Positions 62,978-64,000 of a DNA stretch of 64,000 nucleotides are shown in pieces. The stretch comes from Streptomyces cadmiisoli (GTDB lineage Bacteria; Actinomycetota; Actinomycetes; Streptomycetales; Streptomycetaceae): NCBI RefSeq assembly GCF_003261055.1, contig NZ_CP030073.1:6448001-6512000 (forward strand), in the 5' to 3' direction. Positions within the stretch are counted from its first letter, which is position 1, and each line of letters starts with the position of its first letter. Below the pieces are notes generated by a model. That model made no database searches. It worked only from the letters and a program-made list of their open reading frames with translations, and was not told the origin of the DNA. A program made the translations under genes and the position numbers.

Positions 62978-63883
62978 TCAGTCCCGCTCGCAGACGAAGA
63001 TCGCCGTCCCGGGGATCAGAGCGCCGCGCAGCGGTGACCATCCGCCCCACTCCGAGGTGTTCCAGGCCGGCCACTCCGGCTCCACCAGGTCCACCAGACG
63101 GAAGCCGGACGCCGCGATGTCGCGGACACGGTCTCCGAGGGTCCTGTGGTGCTCGACGTACACCGCACGGCCGGTCTCGTCCTGCTCGACGTAGGGCGTG
63201 CGGTCGAAGTAGGACGCCGACACCGTGAGCCCCTCCGGGCCGGGCTCGTCCGGGAACGCCCAGCGGATCGGGTGCGTCACCGAGAACACGAACCGCCCGC
63301 CCGGCCGCAGCACCCTGCGCACCTCCCGCAGCACCAGCCGCGGATCCGCCACGAACGGCAGCGCCCCGTACGCGGAGCACGCCAGGTCGAAGGAGCCGTC
63401 CGCGAAGGGGAGCGCGGCGGCGTCGGCGCAGACGAGTGGAAACGATCCGCCGATCCGCAGCGCGTGCTGGAGCTGGCGGTGCGAGAGGTCCAGGGCCACC
63501 GGACGGGCGCCCTGGGCGGCCAGCCAGCGCGCGCACTGCGCCGCGCCGGCGCCGATCTCCAGCACGGCCCTGCCCTTGAGCTCCGCCGGCGGGCCCAGCA
63601 GCTCCGCCTCCACCTCGTCGAGGCCCTCCGGCCCCCAGACGAAGCGGTCGTCGCCGAGGAACGTGCCGTGCTCGATCTGGTACTCGTCCGCGTTCCGGTC
63701 CCACCAGCCACGGTTGGCCCGGGCGCTCTCCGCGGCGTCGGCCCGGCGTCGGGTGGCTTCCGGCTCGAACGCTTCCGGCTCTTGGATGATCGGCTCCCTC
63801 GTATTAATCTCGGCCTCCTTCCGGCCCGTCCCGGCTGTGTCACCGGAGGGGCGCGCCGAGGAGCGCGTGGCCTGAAGCGACAT
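62978..63883 (-). CDS. SAM-dependent methyltransferase
   Basis: A class I methyltransferase of up to 301 residues, substrate unknown. RGWWDRNADEYQIEHG (about 58-73) precedes the SAM site VLEIGAGAAQCARWLAAQGA (motif I, about 107-126). ALDLSHRQLQHA is motif II, LVCADAAALPFADGSFDLAC motif III/IV, and VLRPGGRFVFSVTHPIRW the post motif. ATG at 63883 is the only standard start in reach, but no ribosome binding site precedes it. A perfect AAGGAGG lies inside the frame, five bases before an ATT codon (63806-63808). Starting there would give 276 residues, which matches homologues as I remember them. It is upstream of hrpB on the same strand. Confidence 0.85.
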   Translation of the reverse strand: MSLQATRSSARPSGDTAGTGRKEAEINTREPIIQEPEAFEPEATRRRADAAESARANRGWWDRNADEYQIEHGTFLGDDRFVWGPEGLDEVEAELLGPPAELKGRAVLEIGAGAAQCARWLAAQGARPVALDLSHRQLQHALRIGGSFPLVCADAAALPFADGSFDLACSAYGALPFVADPRLVLREVRRVLRPGGRFVFSVTHPIRWAFPDEPGPEGLTVSASYFDRTPYVEQDETGRAVYVEHHRTLGDRVRDIAASGFRLVDLVEPEWPAWNTSEWGGWSPLRGALIPGTAIFVCERD

Positions 63884-64000
63884 GTTTTGTGTCGGGTATG
63901 CGACGATCCGCCCCGGGTGTGCGGCTTCGCGCATTGACCCTGCCCGGCTGCCCCCGTATGCTACAAGTTGCGCTGCGGGCCTGCGCACCTCAGACGTAGC

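Noticed and set aside
60056..63037. A 993-residue plus-strand open frame across hrpB
   Set aside because: Antisense shadow: Arg/Pro/Gln/His-rich, no binding site or domain; HrpB motifs are on the minus strand.

Overview
The window is a piece of a Streptomyces (or very close actinomycete) chromosome. The base composition is very GC-rich with strong third-position GC, and starts are ATG, GTG or TTG, often in ATGA or GTGA stop-start overlaps. The core genes (gltBD, pyk, a PdtaR-type ANTAR regulator, livKHMGF-type transporter, polA, DUF3068) are ones I associate with the conserved chromosome arm of Streptomyces. No phage, plasmid, insertion sequence, rRNA or CRISPR array was seen.

Layout. 1-5152 (minus): a ribokinase cut by the window edge, preceded by four consecutive ADP-ribosylglycohydrolase-family genes whose reading frames overlap, i.e. 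one translationally coupled operon. 5444-6175: a VIT1/CCC1-type metal transporter with an iron-box-like site upstream. 6578-12638: gltB-gltD glutamate synthase behind a leader of about 400 bp with palindromes and a GlnR-box-like site. 12733-15590: a rhomboid protease and a cytochrome b (QcrB) paralogue standing without qcrC/qcrA.

15559-25826 is the most interesting block. It holds two acyl-CoA dehydrogenases, an SDR, a TetR regulator, a thiolase, an IpdC-type flavoprotein, a two-subunit CoA-transferase-like hydrolase (IpdA/IpdB), an EchA20-type crotonase and two more SDRs. As a set these match the KstR2 regulon that degrades steroid rings C and D (HIP) in mycobacteria and rhodococci. Both divergent promoter regions carry nearly identical palindromes close to the KstR2 box. 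The genes for FadD3, FadE30 and IpdE are not in the window, so the locus is a subset.

25903-32298: a zincin metallopeptidase with a zinc ribbon, a secreted trypsin, a GNAT acetyltransferase, chorismate mutase, a stand-alone receiver protein and aminopeptidase N. 32428-35210: a coupled pair resembling DesA (PLP amino acid decarboxylase) and DesB (N-hydroxylase) of hydroxamate siderophore pathways, without the acyltransferase and synthetase. 35251-41299: a Tat-exported 5'-nucleotidase, a SIMPL-domain protein, pyruvate kinase, an HTH plus double LAGLIDADG protein, a tRNA with anticodon CAA but a short variable loop, and PdtaR. 41371-47101: the branched-chain amino acid ABC transporter operon on the minus strand. 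47389-52312: two small membrane/lipoprotein genes, a thioesterase and a FdhF/YdeP-type molybdoenzyme, separated by G-rich intergenic DNA containing tandem repeats. 52313-64000: polA, a small unknown gene, a DUF4184 membrane protein, a lytic transglycosylase with a structured leader, a 44-residue membrane peptide plus DUF3068 protein (with a TTA codon), HrpB helicase and a SAM methyltransferase with an ambiguous start.

Functional threads: ADP-ribose/ribose handling (1-5152), nitrogen assimilation and amino acid uptake (gltBD, liv), steroid ring catabolism (15559-25826), central carbon metabolism (pyk), envelope turnover (transglycosylase, proteases) and DNA repair or RNA helicase functions (polA, hrpB). 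Family assignments rest on reading the translations and on memory of the families; no database search was run.
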